Shown piece by piece: positions 55,114 through 64,000 of a stretch of 64,000 bases of DNA. The position numbers and the translations under genes are program-made. The notes below the pieces were generated by a model. It did no database searches. It had not been told where the DNA came from and was given only the letters and a program-made list of their open reading frames with translations. The DNA comes from Aricia agestis. Its lineage: Eukaryota > Arthropoda > Insecta > Lepidoptera > Lycaenidae. The stretch lies in contig NC_056417.1 in NCBI RefSeq assembly GCF_905147365.1, positions 8,144,501 to 8,208,500 of the forward strand, written 5' to 3'. Position 1 is the first letter of the stretch; the number at the start of each line of letters is the position of its first letter.

Positions 55114-56019
55114 CTAGTTTTTTGATTTTTCTTTGATTGTTGATTTTTCTATGATTTTAGGAACCCCTTTAATATATTTTATTATCAAATTGTCTTCGCC
55201 GTTTTCTCTCCTTTTTTCTAATTCAATTTTGAGATTTCTCATATAATTTTGTTGTTGCATAGTTTGGTCTGGATAAATCTTCACTCCATCTATGCTTATC
55301 TTATTTTTATTGCGTAAGACTATTTTCGGGATTTCGTCATTGTAGAAACATATTTTTAAGGACCGTGACTTATTCTTGTTGTATTTTCCAAGGCGTATAA
55401 ATCTTTTGTAGCTTGGGCAAGAAGGATAGACAGTATTTATTATTTGGTCTATTATACGTTTGTCTGCTTCTTGTCTTTCTTCCCACTTGGAAGAGCTTTG
55501 TTCGGCTACACCTACAATAATTATGTTTTTACTTCTTTCATTACGCTCCTGGATTTCCGCCATGATTTCATTATACGAGTTACTTTTATTTAATATAGAC
55601 ACTTCTGATGAGGAGGACTGTTTATCGATGGTATCTTGCAGGGTTTTAATTTTTGTCTCGTTGAGGTTGCATTTATTTTTTAGCTCCTCTATTTCTAACT
55701 TTAGACAATTATTTTCAGATATCAGATACTCCGTGGTGCTTTTTATGTCCTGAAGTTGTTCTTTAATACAAGAAGTATTATCATTTATGGTACTTATAGT
55801 TTGATTATGGTGTTTAGTTGTTTCCTTCAATATTTCTAAGATCTCTTTTCGAAAATTATTTAGTTCACTAGTGTAATCACTTTCACAGGTTTTTCGCTTC
55901 TTTCCCCTATAATCTTGTGACGTTATATCAATAGGAATTGATAGATCTGGTTGCGACGAACTGCCTTCAGACATCATTGAAAATGTTAGGGTTTTCTTAG
56001 GTGAATGTTGAGTACACAT
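55114..56019 (-). CDS. LINE ORF1 protein
   Basis: 301 codons from ATG at 56019 (a second ATG follows 14 codons later). Residues about 50-135 form a probable coiled coil with heptad-like spacing (IKEQLQDIKSTTEYLISENN). After it comes a domain with NIIIVGVAEQSS and RFIRLGKYNKNKSRSLKICF, resembling the RRM-like RNA-binding part of non-LTR ORF1 proteins. The tail is lysine-rich. Expected role: binds element RNA to form the retrotransposition particle. The last seven coding bases make the proposed frameshift site. Confidence 0.8.
   Translation of the reverse strand: MCTQHSPKKTLTFSMMSEGSSSQPDLSIPIDITSQDYRGKKRKTCESDYTSELNNFRKEILEILKETTKHHNQTISTINDNTSCIKEQLQDIKSTTEYLISENNCLKLEIEELKNKCNLNETKIKTLQDTIDKQSSSSEVSILNKSNSYNEIMAEIQERNERSKNIIIVGVAEQSSSKWEERQEADKRIIDQIINTVYPSCPSYKRFIRLGKYNKNKSRSLKICFYNDEIPKIVLRNKNKISIDGVKIYPDQTMQQQNYMRNLKIELEKRRENGEDNLIIKYIKGVPKIIEKSTIKEKSKN
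55117..55123 (-). promoter_or_regulatory. Candidate -1 frameshift slippery site A_AAA_AAC
   Basis: In ORF1 phase the last codons are TCA AAA AAC TAG, giving the canonical heptamer A_AAA_AAC immediately before the stop (55114-55116). A -1 slip here continues as CTA GAG ACC in the ORF2 frame, which has no AUG of its own. The heptamer class is well known from retroviral and coronaviral frameshifting. I found no obvious stable stem downstream by eye. Confidence 0.55.
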
Positions 56020-56250
56020 TATTCTTATCGCTTTGATATATTTCTTCTTTAGGTGTGCACGAGACTTTGTATTAGGTGTTGCGTAATGACAAACTGGCGT
56101 ACCGGTTAAGTTGCAGTTAACACATTGAATTTTAAGCCTTACGTTCCGTGTATATAGTTCTCAAAATTGCAGTTTTCACTTTTATTCCGATTTATTTTAA
56201 AGCAAAACACTTTATGCACACGTCTGCTCGCTGCGCTTGCACCGGACGGA

Positions 56251-56996
56251 AATTTTTATATTAATTTATTTTTTTATTTAATTATGAAATTTTAATGCGC
56301 TACTTTGTTAGTTAATTAAGTTTTTTATGTCAAAAAGTAGTTCTTCTGAAACATAAACAACTTCTATAACAAGGGTCATTCGAGTTGGGAGCAAAGTAGA
56401 AAATTGATTAATATATTTTAATTCACAAATTTCAGTCGAATTAAAAACTGGCTTATTCGTGAGTATAAATTAAATCTACGAACTAAAAAATATTATCTCA
56501 TAACTCACAAAATTTAGTAAAAACCATAATGTCATGGCCAAAAATGCAGCTAGAGAATCAACCTTTCAAAAATCATAAATAAAAAGATAATAACCCACCC
56601 AACAGCACACAATAAAATTCAATAAATTAAGAACAATTTTCTTACTAATATGAAAACGATATCTCGCAAATAAACTATAAAAATAATTTATACATAATAT
56701 AAAAAAGAAACACCTAGAGTACGCAATTAAATCGACATAACTGTGACCGTATACGATAACATAAGGTAAACTGCATTTATGCTTAAACAATTTTATGATT
56801 ATTAATACTAATCGCACTCTAGCGCAGTCGAGTTATTTAACAATTAATCTTTACTGTAACCTCTGTGGAACAAGGCCACATGTGTTACAGTCCCCCCACA
56901 CTGTCACGTAAACAAAATCACATGGCCTTCTAGATTATCATTTTGAAACAACTGCGGAAGTATAATTTGTGAAACTCAGTAAAATAAAATATCGAA
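56251..56996. other. Upstream region of the dynein chain gene
   Basis: AT-rich, with no recognised repeat. CCCCCCACACTGTCACGTAA at 56895 is the only GC-rich piece. The promoter and 5' UTR of the gene at 56997 should lie here, but no TATA or initiator could be assigned with confidence. Confidence 0.4.
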
Positions 56997-58700
56997 ATGA
57001 AACGATATCAATATTCAAGAGTATATACGAAGCTGAGAAAGTCTTTTGGAAGACAACCGCTCTTCCAAAACGTACCCGGGCATATGCTAGATTCAATAAA
57101 CCCAGACAAGAAAATGCAGAAGGAGTACGGACTACGAAATCCAGTGCATAGGGAGGTGCAAGTGACGTTACCTCAATCGGAGCACGATAGTAATACAAAG
57201 AACGTAATTGTTACTGATCAAGGTATAAACCATATCGAGGGTGGTTGGCCCCTGGACGTCCACGTCTACAACGAGGACCATCTAGCGCGACATCGAAGGA
57301 AAGTCCAGCACGATGAAAACTACGTTCACACAGTGATGAGCCTCAACGCCCGTATCGAACACAACATTCAACAGAACAACGCTATCGAGATGTACGAATC
57401 TTACTTTACCGATACAAAACCTGAACCGCCCGTAGAAAAATATAACATCCAAATTAAACACGTATTCAGAGATTCGATGGAAAGACCGGTAGCTAGCGTC
57501 GGATGGACTCTTGAGGATCACTCGAAAATTGTAGCGTCGTACTGCCACAAGGTCTATCCTGATGGTAATGCAACCGATGGTACGGCTTGTTACATGTGGG
57601 ATGTCCACAAAGGAACAGTGCCAGTTTATGAGTTTGATCCTGGACACGGTTGTTGGGACTTTGATTGCTCGCCTGTGGATTCTGACTTGATAATTGCTGG
57701 ACTGGACGTGGGAATTGTCCAATTATTTGACGTACGAGCTGGAAAATCAGCAAGCGCTTCGAGCTCCATATACAATTCTCACCACGCGCCAGTTTCCTCT
57801 GTTCGCTACACACATACAAAAACGGGCACGCAATTCTTTAGTGGATCACCTGATGGTCAATGTTTATGGTGGGATACAAGAAACTCGTCTTCGCCTATCG
57901 ACCAATTACCTATATCCGTAAAATTAGGACCAAATGAGACCCCAAGTTTGAAAAATTCCGAAGGAGTGAGCTGCTTGGAATTCGATAAAGGTTTGATAGC
58001 AAAATTTTTGGTAGGAACCGAATCTGGGCTCATCATTCACGCCAATAGAATGGGCAGAAATCATCAGGAAGTTTTATATTCGCACTGTGAAGCGCACACC
58101 GGGCCCGTGAAAGCTATACACCGGAGTCCATGCACGCTGAGAATGTTCATATCGTGCGGCGATTACAGCGTCCGGATATGGAGCGAAGAAGTGCGTACCG
58201 CGCCCATAATAGTAACTAAACCATATAGCCACCTAGTTACCGACGTAGCTTGGGCGCCACTGCGGTACTCCAGTTTTATGGTAGCATCGGAGGATGGAGT
58301 ATTTTACTACTGGGATCTGCTTCGAAAGTATCGGGAGCCAGTGGCAACGTTGAACGTATCCAAGAACTGCCTTAACAAAGTCGCCCCGCATCCTAAAGGG
58401 AAATCCGTCGTGGTCGGCGACGACAAAGGATCTTTGTACGTTTTAAATTTGTCTGAAAATATGATGTCGCCGGGCCCGAACGATAAGCAACTTATGCATG
58501 AAACTTACGAACGTGAAACGAGACGCGAGCATATTTTAGACTTGCGAGTGAAAGAAATGAAATTGAAAATACAAAACGAAGGTAATAAACCTGATGTTGC
58601 GACGCTCGATGACGATAAAGACGAGGACTTGGTTGAAGAAACTAAAAGATACTTTGAAATCGTTAAAGAAGAACAGAAAAATGTAGGCGGCTACTTTTGA
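56997..58700 (+). CDS. DNAI2: Axonemal dynein intermediate chain, DNAI2 type
   Basis: 567 codons in a single uninterrupted exon. The N-terminal part has the family signatures EYGLRNPVHREVQVTLPQSE, GINHIEGGWPLDV, DENYVHTVMSLN and EHNIQQNNAIEMYESYF. Four or more WD40-type blades follow, for example GCWDFDCSP...VQLFDVR (about 216-247), PVSSVRYTHT...CLWWDTR (about 263-294), PVKAIHRSPC...VRIWSEE (about 370-398) and LVTDVAWAPL...YYWDLL (about 413-443). The end is a charged tail of about 65 residues. The protein is an outer-arm dynein intermediate chain that links heavy chains to the doublet microtubule; in insects such proteins act in sperm and sensory cilia. Length is close to the vertebrate protein (about 600). 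The start has AAAATATCGAAATGAAA context and the family N-terminus follows at once. The missing introns suggest an origin by retroposition. The symbol is by homology; I cannot tell orthologue from paralogue. Confidence 0.9.
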   Translation: MKRYQYSRVYTKLRKSFGRQPLFQNVPGHMLDSINPDKKMQKEYGLRNPVHREVQVTLPQSEHDSNTKNVIVTDQGINHIEGGWPLDVHVYNEDHLARHRRKVQHDENYVHTVMSLNARIEHNIQQNNAIEMYESYFTDTKPEPPVEKYNIQIKHVFRDSMERPVASVGWTLEDHSKIVASYCHKVYPDGNATDGTACYMWDVHKGTVPVYEFDPGHGCWDFDCSPVDSDLIIAGLDVGIVQLFDVRAGKSASASSSIYNSHHAPVSSVRYTHTKTGTQFFSGSPDGQCLWWDTRNSSSPIDQLPISVKLGPNETPSLKNSEGVSCLEFDKGLIAKFLVGTESGLIIHANRMGRNHQEVLYSHCEAHTGPVKAIHRSPCTLRMFISCGDYSVRIWSEEVRTAPIIVTKPYSHLVTDVAWAPLRYSSFMVASEDGVFYYWDLLRKYREPVATLNVSKNCLNKVAPHPKGKSVVVGDDKGSLYVLNLSENMMSPGPNDKQLMHETYERETRREHILDLRVKEMKLKIQNEGNKPDVATLDDDKDEDLVEETKRYFEIVKEEQKNVGGYF

Positions 58701-58865
58701 ATTGTATTAAATATGAGTACATAATATTATGTCTAATGTCTATTTCATTTATGTTTGCTATGATGTGTATGTCTATTCTATTTTAAATATATAAGACGTG
58801 TTCTCTGTTCAAGTTGTAACTCACGCAAACAAAGTTATAATTATATTGTTAGTCAGAGTTAATGC

Positions 58866-58880
58866 AATAAAAATAATAAA
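58866..58880 (+). terminator. Polyadenylation signals
   Basis: Two AATAAA hexamers (58866-58871 and 58875-58880) lie about 170 bp after the dynein stop codon, suitable for a short 3' UTR. Confidence 0.55.
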
Positions 58881-60628
58881 TAATGCATAAAAGCAGTGTT
58901 CATAAATAATAAATTACGTGTTGACATGAATAAAGTCGAAATTAATAAGCCCGCATGTTTTGAAAGGGCTTCCGCTCAGCCGGTTCATATAAAATCAAAC
59001 CACAGCGTCAAATTATACATTAACATTATTTAAAACGAGCTGATTCGAGTTAAGTTGACATTTATTAACTAGCCAGGATCATCGTCATCAGTCTAGTCAT
59101 TTCATTATTATTTATTGTATTGTTGCACGCAAAAGAAAATTTCGCCTGTTTTACATTGAAATTGGTCCAGCAGTTATAGTATGTAAACAAAGAAAAATCT
59201 ATCCACACATATTCAATGTACACAACAGTTTGCACAAGGATAAATACATATTATTGTATAACAGGATCTTTCAATTCGATATTAAAATTTTGTTAGTATT
59301 CTATGACTAATAAAGCTACATCAGAAGGGGCATAGTAGGTAGCTCAATGTTGTCGTGCTCAGCTGTATACAACTTGGTCGTGTTGCATCACATTGCCAAC
59401 GCTTTGTGTTGTGAGAATGAGTGTTTCGATACTAGTTCCCTGCGTCACAACTTTCACCGGACATAAGTCTTGCATCCAAACGTACGCTCTTTTGCTCTAC
59501 CCTGTTTGATGTTTGGCCGTTTTTTGTGAGAGCTTCTTACGAAAAACTAAGATTGTATTGCTGCTGATTAAGCTGAGTAGTCGTAGGAGTGCCTTAATGC
59601 AGAATTTTCAATACGAACATAGGTAAAAATTTGCTATCGAAATATTTTGAGTCCCGATAAAGGACAAGGACTGCAAAATGTATGGTTGACTGGCAATAAA
59701 CGAATTTGTGCGAAGATGCGGTCCTCATGTAGTCTTTTGTAGTGTGAACACAATATAATGAATCAAATAACAAACTCAATTGAATAAAATCACACTTTAC
59801 AAAAGTAATCATTTTCTAAAACTAGCAAATAGGTCAGCTCTATTCGAAGAATCGTGAATCTCAATTAATTGTAGCTATTATGATACACTCAAAAATATAA
59901 TAGCACATGCTGAATTAATTTTAGAATCCGCGGGAGGTAGAGTCGCGCGAGCTTCGCTGACAATACGTTGAGATCCCAGCTAGCCAGACACCCTTAATTA
60001 CTCGGATAAAACACATAGAATGTAGTAGTAACTAGTATGTATTACTTTCTATAATAGACGTCAAAGTAGCTAGTTTACGAGGTCAACGAAAACAAAAGTA
60101 TGATCCGCAAAAAGTACCAGAAAATTAAGCTTAATAAATCTCTATCAGCCCTTAAAATGATCCTCAAATGGCACGTAATATTATGTTGTAACATGTAGGG
60201 AACTCACTATCTTTGAAGTTTCTGACAATAAAGACGCAGGAGTAGTCGTTTATGTAAAATATTGCCTACAATATTATCAATTATAATTTTACGTAAAGCG
60301 TAAAAATCAATTTCAAAGTTCAGTTGAAAATTTGCCTATCATAAAAACTAGCAAGTAGCCGTGTAATGTCCGTGCCTATGACTTTTTCTATCTACTGTGT
60401 AGTTACTAGGTAATTAGGGGGTATATTACTACAGCTTTGTACACCTTGTATAATCAGTAAAAGTGTCACGGGTGTCTGGATATGCTGGGATCTCGATTTA
60501 TTATTATTCCGGGAAATGAAATGCTCTAACATCATGTCTAAATTAATTTGTTTGCATATATATTATATTCTTAAAAACACTTTGTTTTTTTACTGGAATG
60601 TGGTATTATTTTCAAAATTATATTTAAT
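58881..60628. other. No gene recognised
   Basis: AT-rich, unassigned. No further exon or downstream gene was recognised. Confidence 0.45.
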
Positions 60629-61034
60629 AAATTAAATTAAGAAATAAAAAAAAACCCGCCAAACAACTTTAAAAAGTAATGAAATAATATTAACTGCCTT
60701 TAAGTTCAAATAATTCCTAACTTGTGTAAAGTAATATTTTAGTCCATAATTGTTGTCACGGTGTGTCGGGGGACCGCCAAGGAAACTACAACCTACAACC
60801 GTCAAGTCGCTGATTATCTCGATTCAGCTTGCTGTGAATTGATCCTTAAACTAATTGTTATGTGAAATTAAAGATCTACATAAGCGGTCCCCCGACACAC
60901 CTTAACAACAATTATGGACTAAAATATTAATTTACACAAGTTAGGAATTATTTGAACTTAAAGGCAGTTAATATTATTTCATTACTTTTTAAATTTGTTT
61001 GGCGGGGTTTTTTTTAAATTTCTTAATTTAATTT
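60629..61034. mobile_element. Foldback MITE, ~150-bp arms
   Basis: The left arm 60629-60777 (AAACCCGCCAAACAA, TAATATTAACTGCCTTTAAG, GTGTGTCGGGGGACCGC) pairs with 60884-61034, which carries the same words inverted with a few differences. The loop is about 106 bp. The flanks are too AT-rich to assign a target duplication. Confidence 0.8.
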
Positions 61035-61042
61035 TATTTCAT

Positions 61043-61087
61043 ACTTTTTAAACTTGTGTTGTTTAAACCAACACAAGTTTAAAAAGT
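61043..61087. repeat. Perfect 19-bp-stem hairpin
   Basis: ACTTTTTAAACTTGTGTTG, 7-nt loop TTTAAAC, exact complement. It lies right beside the foldback at 60629 and echoes its ACTTTTTAAA words. Confidence 0.85.
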
Positions 61088-61169
61088 GCAGAATAATTCC
61101 TATCAACACAATCATATTCTCATAATTACCATATTCTATCAATGTCCTTTTCGATGAGGCCGTTAATAT

Positions 61170-61385
61170 GAGCCCAAACATGAAACCTCCACTTTGGGTT
61201 CATACGAGGCTCAGTTCCTATAGAATCTAGGTGATGCTGCAGCAGCAGCATGTAAATATTTACTGTTTATCTACTTCTTACTGGTTGTCGCAATTAAAAT
61301 GAGCCCAGACACGAAACCTCTGCTCTAAGTTGGCGAGGAGTTGGATATCCTATTGATTACCAGGTGATGCTACAGCACCAGGTCA
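61170..61385. repeat. Two diverged direct repeats of ~86 bp
   Basis: GAGCCCAAACATGAAACCTC through GGTGATGCTGCAGCA at 61170-61256, and GAGCCCAGACACGAAACCTC through GGTGATGCTACAGCA at 61301-61385. Confidence 0.65.
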
Positions 61386-61574
61386 ACTTTCCATTATTAT
61401 GTGTACTTATACGTATATTGTATATTTACAAATGTCACGAACTAGAATGAAATATAAAACCCATCAAACGACTACAAGTTGCCAACGGCCTTTCATGAAC
61501 CAGATACTGATTGTTCAGCACTGAACAGGCTGATGATGATGAATTATATCTAAGAACACTCTCGATCATGTTAG

Positions 61575-61900
61575 CTTTTAAACAAAAAAAACTAGATCAA
61601 AATCAGGGGGGTGAGACAAAATCTTTTCGTTTTCGCTTCGTTATAGAATCGCCGATGAATATGTCTGGAATTGATATAAGCGTTCGTTAATATGACGTTG
61701 ACGTTCGACTCGTCTTATGTCAATTCCATATATTTTGATCGGCGATTCTATAACGAAGCGAAAACGAAAAAAATTTGGCTCACCGCCCTGTCCACCCGTT
61801 TGGATGCTACGATGCCACGGACAGATACACACACAGACAGACAGACAGACAGACAGACACGTCAAACTTATAATACCCCTCTTTTTGTCGGGGGTTAAAA
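61575..61900. repeat. Interspersed repeat with internal foldback
   Basis: TTTTCGTTTTCGCTTCGTTA with TAGAATCGCCGAT (61622-61655) is exactly mirrored at about 61738-61771. A CAGA tract (about 61835-61857) and CCCCTCTTTTTGTCGGGGGT follow, typical of a lepidopteran non-LTR tail. Confidence 0.65.
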
Positions 61901-62508
61901 ATCTTACGAGACGTATAGTAAAATTAAGTTCAAATTTTTGCTAACTGATCTATTACCGTAAGTAGATCAGCTACCAAAAATTTGAAAATCCCAAAGGAGT
62001 AGAAAAATACTAAATAAACTTATTTTTAAAATCCTTTTTTTAAGTTTCGCCCGCGCAATAGAATACGCAACTCTAGTCTTTACCACATAAGGATTAAAGA
62101 CTAAAATATTCCGTAATGACAAAATGAAAGTTTAATAATAGGCAATTATTATCTATAATCCCTTATTCAACACAGAGTACACTCAAAGACAATAGTGCTC
62201 TCGATATTTCTCGGAAAAAGAATCAATAAATATTAATAATATAATCCACAGTTCTGTTTTTGTACTGAGAATCGTATCGCAATTATCCTGGAACGCTGTG
62301 ATTGCTGACTGTGACACATAGACTAGTACTTAGGTCTTAGTACTTAAGTCTTAGTGCTTAGGGCTCTGCTTAGAGTTTAGTGCTACATTCCCACACAGTT
62401 CTCACGTGCTAGTTTTTAGTGAAGTCCTTTGGACTTATTATTTATAGCTATATGTGTTCAAAGTAGAGCTCAGTAAGTAGAGATTGAGCAGTTCTAAAGA
62501 ATTAATAA
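61901..62508. other. No gene recognised
   Basis: Short imperfect repeats of CTTAGTACTTA-type words near 62328-62360. Otherwise unassigned. Confidence 0.45.
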
Positions 62509-62865
62509 GGGTGGGTTGCACCAGAGGCGTGGTTATAGTTACAGTTATGGTCAAAGTTATGGTTATGGTTAAGGCTAACTTAACTTTGACCTCTGTGGTC
62601 AAAGTTAAGTTAGCCTGTGTGACAGATGTCTGTTGCTGGTCCGACAAGGATTTGAATTAACGTGGGCGGGGGCGCTGCTAGTAAAGTAGAACTGTCAAAA
62701 ATGGCGTTTTTGTATGATGAGAGCGATAGTTCCTTTTTTCGCCACGTTCATTTAAAGCCTTGTCGAGCTCTATGGTTATAGTTAAATATGGCGTCCAGTT
62801 TTTAGTAGTTATAGTTATAGTTTTAAGTTACAGTTATAGTTAAAATAAGTTGGTGCAACCCACCC
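62509..62865. mobile_element. MITE, GGGTGGGTTGCACCA family, TAA duplication
   Basis: Termini GGGTGGGTTGCACCA and TGGTGCAACCCACCC are perfect 15-bp inverted repeats, flanked by TAA (62506-62508 and 62866-62868). Subterminal regions are GTTATAGTTACAGTTATG-like degenerate repeats. AACTTTGACC and GGTCAAAGTT form an inner hairpin. One end of the family also occurs at 39070. Confidence 0.85.
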
Positions 62866-63556
62866 TAACTGTAAAATCATTCCAAAACATACTAATTTAT
62901 GAATGCACATTGCACAAACTTGGAGACCTGAAAAAGGATATTGAATATATTATGTAGTTTATCACAAAAATAATGTTGCAACTAATTGCCTGCGAAAATA
63001 ATTGCGGGCAGCATTCTGTTATACATCTTAAATATATTATTATGATTAAAATGTTTGGAGAACTAACTTAATAGTTTTATATCTAACAATAAAATAAACA
63101 TTAAACCCATCTTGTTTATTTATAATATTTTGTTTATTATACTAGGTACCCGTACTATAAAAGATAGTGAAGCATAAAGAATATCTGAAGGGTACAAGTT
63201 CAAATACTTCAAAGACGATAAAGACAGTGTTTGAGTTCGTTTGTTCATTGGCCAATAGTATTGTTATTTAAAACAATTTGAAGTAACTCCCCGTAGCTGT
63301 GGTGAAATATAATTGTCGAGCGAAACCGTGTCGAATGGTAAATGAGACTTCCCGGCTGAGCTAACATCTATGTAGTAACGCTCTATTGTTTTATTATTAT
63401 TTACTAAAATCTTTAAAAAAAACATCCTTCTCCAAGGTTCCTTGCATTTGAGCTAAATATCGAAATCGGTCCAGTAATTTCGAGCGCTTTGATACAAACA
63501 ATTATTTTAGTAATAAGTAGAAAATAATGATTAATAAATAAAAAATATTAGCTAAC
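62866..63556. other. No gene recognised
   Basis: AT-rich. GAAATCGGTCCAGTAATTTC near 63460 resembles non-LTR tail sequence. Confidence 0.45.
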
Positions 63557-63890
63557 TTTTTTTTTTTATGAAATAAGGGGGCAAACGAGCAAACGGGTCA
63601 CCTGATGGAAAGCAACTTCCGTCGCCCATGGACACTCGCAGCATCAGAAGAGCTGCAGGTGCGTTGCCAGCCTTTTAAGAGGGAATAGGGTAATAGGGGA
63701 AGGTAGGGATGGAAAGGGAACGGTATAAGGGAGGATAGGGAAGGGAATAGGGTAGGGGATTGGGCCTCCGGTAAACTCACTCACTCGGCGAAACACAGCG
63801 CAAGCGCTGTTTCACGCCGGTTTTCTGTGAGGACGTGGTATTTCTCCGGTCGAGCCGGCCCATTCGTGCCGAAGCATGGCTCTCCCACGT
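63557..63890 (-). mobile_element. Lepidopteran SINE, copy 5
   Basis: Full-length-like copy: poly-T start, GGGGGCAAACGAGCAAACGG, TGGACACTCGCAGCATCAGA, GGGTAGG tract, TTTCACGCCGG, head CATGGCTCTCCCACG. Unlike the other copies it is not followed by TATAAAA. Confidence 0.85.
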
Positions 63891-64000
63891 CAACAACTTT
63901 GGAATGAACAGAGTATTTGCCAGCAGTATTTCCGGACCGGAAAAAAAAGTACGTGTAATATCTATAGCTGGCTGTCTCCCTTACCTCAAGCCTATACCGC

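Larger units (their letters stand above)
52060..56250 (-). mobile_element. CR1/Jockey-group LINE with two intact ORFs
   Basis: Minus-strand order is 5' UTR, ORF1, ORF2, then a 3' UTR of about 150 bp containing ATCAGTTCAGCCGTTCTCGA, a phrase shared with other lepidopteran non-LTR tails. Both edges are estimated: the 5' end is placed near the GC-rich CCGGTGCAAGCGCAGCGAGC (about 56250), and no target duplication was identified. Both frames are intact, so the copy may be young. Confidence 0.8.

Noticed and set aside
57282..57819. Two minus-strand open frames (146 and 108 codons)
   Set aside because: Antisense to the dynein intermediate chain coding sequence and without motifs.

Overview
The window looks like a gene-poor, AT-rich stretch of a lepidopteran (moth or butterfly) nuclear genome. 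The main evidence is the repeats. Several interspersed families that I recognise from moth and butterfly genomes occur in multiple copies: a ~310-bp SINE that reads GGGGGCAAACGAGCAAACGG near its A-tail, a GGTTCCGTACCC family, RTE-type tails with CAGACAGA tracts, and many short foldback elements with TA, TTA or TAA target duplications. I cannot name the species.

Layout. Positions 1-20.7 kb hold only repeats (SINEs, MITEs, foldbacks) and AT-rich sequence with no recognisable gene. At 21.07-22.38 kb lies a 5'-truncated R1-like LINE with an internal inversion and a perfect 14-bp target duplication. At 24.3-29.0 kb there is a cluster of MITEs, some nested. At 31.10-36.48 kb (minus strand) sits a complete, apparently young Ty3/Gypsy element with identical 240-bp LTRs and an uninterrupted 1421-codon gag-pol frame. 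At 42.24-47.33 kb (minus) is a second, longer-LTR Ty3/Gypsy element. It is frame-broken, and its 5' LTR is cut off exactly where a 2.26-kb near-perfect palindrome begins (47.33-49.59 kb). At 52.1-56.2 kb (minus) is a CR1/Jockey-group LINE with intact ORF1 and ORF2.

The only confident host gene is at 56,997-58,700 (plus). It is an intronless 567-aa axonemal dynein intermediate chain of the DNAI2 type, followed by clustered AATAAA signals. The remainder to 64 kb is again MITEs, SINEs and unassigned AT-rich sequence.

Points of most interest. (1) In the LINE, ORF2 has no AUG at its start and overlaps ORF1 in the -1 frame; a canonical A_AAA_AAC slippery heptamer abuts the ORF1 UAG. (2) In Gypsy element 1, a consensus splice donor near the end of pol and an acceptor 420 bp away would join, in frame, a short acidic C-terminal exon that stops inside the LTR; the intron carries a 22-bp tandem array. 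(3) In Gypsy element 2, the gag frame runs without a stop through the primer-binding site into the LTR. (4) The palindrome has two 1032-bp arms with one difference seen by eye. All of these are read from sequence by eye; no alignment or database search was run.
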